A DNA stretch of 64,000 nt from Balamuthia mandrillaris (Eukaryota > Discosea > Longamoebia > Balamuthiidae). Where the stretch lies: the NCBI GenBank assembly GCA_031835245.1, contig JAVKOQ010000063.1:1-64000 (forward strand), read 5' to 3'. The first letter of the stretch is position 1, and every line of letters begins with the position of its first letter. Below, in pieces: positions 61,173-64,000 of the stretch. Both the position numbers and the translations under genes were made by a program. The notes under the pieces were generated by a model, which was not told where the DNA came from, ran no database searches, and worked only from the letters and a program-made list of their open reading frames with translations.

Positions 61173-63160
61173 ACTAAAATCATCTAGGAAAGAGCTCTAC
61201 CGAAGGAGGTGGAGAAGACAGCGCCAAAGCAAAGCAAAGCAACGCGATGAGGAAGATGAGCAGCAACTCTGTACGTCGCACCTTGCATCGGTGGAGGGGA
61301 GCAAAGGTGAACAAGTCTCGTGGAAGGAGTTTTACCTGGAGCAAGTGCGCTCGCCAGCGCAAACGCTGTTGAACAGAATACAGGCCAACCCTTTGCCCTT
61401 CGCGAAACTGGTTGGCATGATGCCGGAGGCCATTGAAGCTCGCAAACTTGCCAACCGAATGACGGTTCGCTTCTGTCTCTTCTGTCTCTCTCTCATTCTC
61501 TTCTTCTCGCTTCTTCGCTTCTTCGCTTCTTCTCGCCTCTTCTCCTCTTCTCTTTTCTCTCTTCTCTTTTCTCTCTTCTCTCTTCTCTTCTCTCTTCTCT
61601 CTTCTCTCTTCTCTCTTCTCTCTTCTCTCTTCTCTCTTCTCTCTTCTCTCCCTCTAGCTTCTCTCTCCCCTTCTCTCTTGTTCTCTTCTACTGTTGTTTC
61701 CTTTGTTAATGGACGGCAAACAGGCTGAGGATGAGCTCGTTCTTCAACTTATGAGCTTGGATCATTCCTCCGTTCTTCATCACGCTCTTTCTGCCTTTCC
61801 AACTTTGCCTAGGCAGAACTTGCTCTATGCGCGCGACGTACTCAACTCCCAAATACTTCTTTGGAGAACGATTACTTCTGCTGGTTTGTTGCTATACTAC
61901 CTCCCTACAGAAGAAGAGCAGAGAAGAGAAGGGCGAACAGAAGCGAGAGAAGAGAAGAGAGAAGAGAGATGAATTACGAGAAAAGAGAAGAGTAATGTGT
62001 TGACAACGTTTCATAGGTATATTGGTGCCAATGTTCGTGCTATCGGTTGTGTTACAAAAGGCACTACCTTCGCTCTACACAGCGCCGAGCAACTATGCAA
62101 CGGCTCCACTGCGACTAAGCCGTTTGAAAAGCTTTTGGTTGTTCTTTGCCTGTTCTGGCGCATATGCATCCCTGCAGCTTCTACTTTTAGGGTACGACAT
62201 TCGTTTCTCTCTCTCTTTTTTCCTTCTATTACTTTTCCTTATCATTTTTTCTACGAACAAACAAGCACTCTGCCAGGTTACAAAACACCAAGTACAAGTT
62301 ACAGGTCGCTAAGAATATTATGTTTCAAATTCGTTAACCAGATGAGTACTGGCATCGTGAGCGAGGTCAGCCGTTGGTTGAGTTGTGTAGTCTCCATGGC
62401 GTTTTTCTTGCTTTGGAACTTTGGTCTCAAAACAACTTTCATTTCTTCAGGTTTAACTCTTCTTTCTTTTCTTTACTCTTCTGTAATGTAATGTTCTCAC
62501 TATTGTGTGTGTTTTTCTTTTTAAAGGCGCTCTTGTGATGTACAACGCTTTAAAAAGATGGAGACGTGGCTCCCAAACCTTCTCCGAGATATTGGCCACC
62601 GCGGTGCTTGTACTGGTAGCCATCTATCAAGTCGGCAGCAAAAATATTCTCCTTTCTCTCTTCAACTGGACGGCGATGCCTTTATTTCATCTCCTCACTG
62701 CGAATGCCTACCGCTCTTTGCTTGCTCATTCTTCTACTATTCCTTCTGCCTTTGCTTTGGCTGTCCCTCTTCTGCAACAACGTTCTGGACAAGCACTTGT
62801 GGACTACCAAGGCACCAAAAACTCTCATCTCTTCGCATGTGCGATGTTCTTTGAAACTGTTGTCACTGTGCTCTTTCGCATTTATCCTCTTCATTATCGC
62901 TCCGTGCGTGCTGGAAGCAGGACCACCATCACCCTCTCGCTGCTATCTTTTAAGGAGTGGTGTAAGCACCTGTTACAAACGTATGGAAATGAGAGCCGTG
63001 CTTCCATGGAAGAGGAGGAAGCGGGAGGAGGAGAGGAGAACAATAGTATCACAAGCAGAAGAAAACTGCTGAGCAGGGCAAGAAGTTGCTTGGGCGCTGC
63101 TTTGGCGGTTTTTCATTTCGGCCTGTTGCAGTTTTACTTAACCAACGTGACAATGAGGTG

Positions 63161-63203
<43 letters not shown>

Positions 63204-63362
63204 TCTGATTTCGCTTCGTCTAACTTGATGTAAACAAACAAAAACAGATACGGACTGAAGACATCGTTGGCTGTGAGATGTCTCCACGAGTTGGAGTTGT
63301 TTGCCTTTCAACTCTGCCCAACGCTTATTAGCTTCTTTCGAAGAAGCCTCACACAAAAGTAA
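60983..63362 (+). CDS. F-box protein joined to a polytopic membrane domain
   Basis: Exons 60983-61134, 61188-61464, 61724-61883, 62017-62191, 62305-62450, 62527-63157 and 63248-63362 total 552 codons with all phases closing. The N-terminus is an F-box: VLPSEVLLVAFSYLNERELC, VCNRWKELA, spliced to LWKELYRRRW and a SWKEFYLEQV helix. After a helical linker (PFAKLVGMMPEAIEARKL) come about six hydrophobic segments: ILVPMFVLSVVL, FWLFFACSGAYASLQLLLLG, WLSCVVSMAFFLLWNFGL, ILATAVLVLVAIYQVG, LFACAMFFETVVTVLF and LGAALAVFHFGLLQFYL. I do not recognise the membrane family. If one protein, it would tether an SCF ligase to a membrane. The weak link is the intron at 61884-62016, which is GA-rich and could instead be a terminal exon of the F-box part. 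Confidence 0.65.
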
Positions 63363-63418
63363 GCCTTTTTTTCCCTTGCATTTCTTGCTTTCTTTGCACT
63401 GGTACTAGTCGTACAACA

Positions 63419-64000
63419 TCAGTTTGACGAAGAGGAAGAGGAAGAGGAAGAAGCAAGTTTGATGGCCTCTTCAAGAACATCGGAGGATGCGGTGGTCACC
63501 AACACGGCCAACGTGGCAAAGGTGCCCCAAGCTGCATGAGAGACCACCTTGCAGCAGCCCAGCTCCAGTATGTCATAGCCCAAGAGGCCGATGACCTCGT
63601 CCGTTTCCATAAAGACTGTATTCACGGGCTCTCCAAAGAACTAACGAAGCCAGCATGGGTTTTAAAGAAAGCGAAGAGTGAGAAACAGACAAAGAGAGAG
63701 AAGAGAGAAGCCAGAGAGGAAAGCATACGGGAACTCCTGAGGACGGGTCGATAAAGTCAGCCCAGTGCCCTTTCTCTTTCACATGCCGGCAAACCAGCTG
63801 AGCATGCTTGACAAACTATTGTGTTGCTTCCATGTTTAACAGGAGAATACAAAGAGAGAGAGAGAGAGAGAGAGAGAGAACCTTGGCGCTCAGTTTGTCT
63901 CTTTCTTCGGTGGTGTCGAAGGAATAGCCGCTCATGTCGTTGGCGGAGCGCTGCCAAACGGCGGCAAGCACCACCTCCGCCTCCCTGGGCAATTCCGATA
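63419..64000 (-). CDS. MMADHC: MMADHC-like cobalamin trafficking protein (5' partial)
   Basis: Homologue of the CblD protein, which works with MMACHC to direct vitamin B12 to methionine synthase or methylmalonyl-CoA mutase. Visible exons are about 64000-63883 (ELPREAEVVLAAVWQRSAND), about 63812-63730 (LVCRHVKEKGHWADFIDPSSGVP) and about 63648-63419. The last encodes FFGEPVNTVFMETDEVIGLL, LGCCKVVSHAAWGTF and a Ser run. The WADFIDPSSG and LGCCKV-x-H-x-x-WGT motifs are the family hallmark, with the adjacent Cys pair thought to take part in MMACHC interaction. The N-terminal part and start lie beyond the window edge. The 3' end is 56 bases from the stop of the convergent F-box-membrane gene. Confidence 0.9.

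Overview
This is protist nuclear DNA, densely packed with intron-rich genes. All inferred introns are GT-AG. Most are short and strongly pyrimidine-rich on the sense strand, many with (CT)n or (TTC)n runs. The genes encode eukaryote-only machinery: DNA polymerase epsilon, the splicing factor CWC2, the RabGGTase beta subunit, PEX5, ArfGAP and MMADHC. They also include a receptor kinase with tyrosine-kinase motifs, large beta-helix surface receptors and several F-box proteins. This mixture, together with telomere-type CCCTAA repeats, is what I would expect of a free-living amoeba (Amoebozoa, perhaps Centramoebida). That placement is inference; there is no rRNA or organellar marker here. I saw no tRNA, rRNA, CRISPR array or transposon.

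Layout. 1-2625 (-): PH-ArfGAP protein, 3' end outside the window. 3075-7023 (+): a gene whose exons join F-box, PEX5 TPR, a KPWE-like peroxin motif and a PhzF isomerase. 7205-8999 (-): WD40 protein. 9612-15228 and 15900-21769 (-): tandem paralogous single-pass surface receptors. 22226-24436 (-): coiled-coil protein with C-terminal membrane anchor. 24786-26932 (+): four-EF-hand protein. 27432-28204 (+): glutathione S-transferase. 28740-38242 (-): complete Pol epsilon catalytic subunit. 38615-39419 (+): unrecognised protein. 39708-43663 (+): receptor tyrosine-kinase-like protein. 43944-46414 (+): phosphoserine aminotransferase fused to a Maf nucleotide pyrophosphatase. 46436-48839 (-): F-box/LamG-like/ZZ protein. 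49100-50651 (+): zinc alcohol dehydrogenase with probable mitochondrial presequence. 50805-~52614 (-): di-N-acetylchitobiase, 5' end unresolved. 53059-54642 (-): RabGGTase beta. 54889-55994 (-): unrecognised protein. 56518-58747 (+): secreted/type I membrane protein of the MHNPRGSNN family. 58898-60776 (-): CWC2. 60983-63362 (+): F-box domain joined to a polytopic membrane domain. 63419-64000 (-): MMADHC, 5' end outside the window.

Functionally these are independent housekeeping, signalling and surface genes, not a pathway cluster. The most notable feature is a set of domain fusions whose exon phases close exactly: F-box-PEX5-PhzF (957 codons), SerC-Maf (604 codons) and F-box-membrane protein (551 codons). 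A second theme is regulatory. Short divergent intergenic regions carry clustered GTCGAC palindromes, CGTCGTCATGA repeats spaced two helical turns apart, paired CCAAT boxes and one telobox cluster.

Intron-exon structures were read by eye from protein homology, splice dinucleotides and frame closure. Individual boundaries may be off by a base or two.
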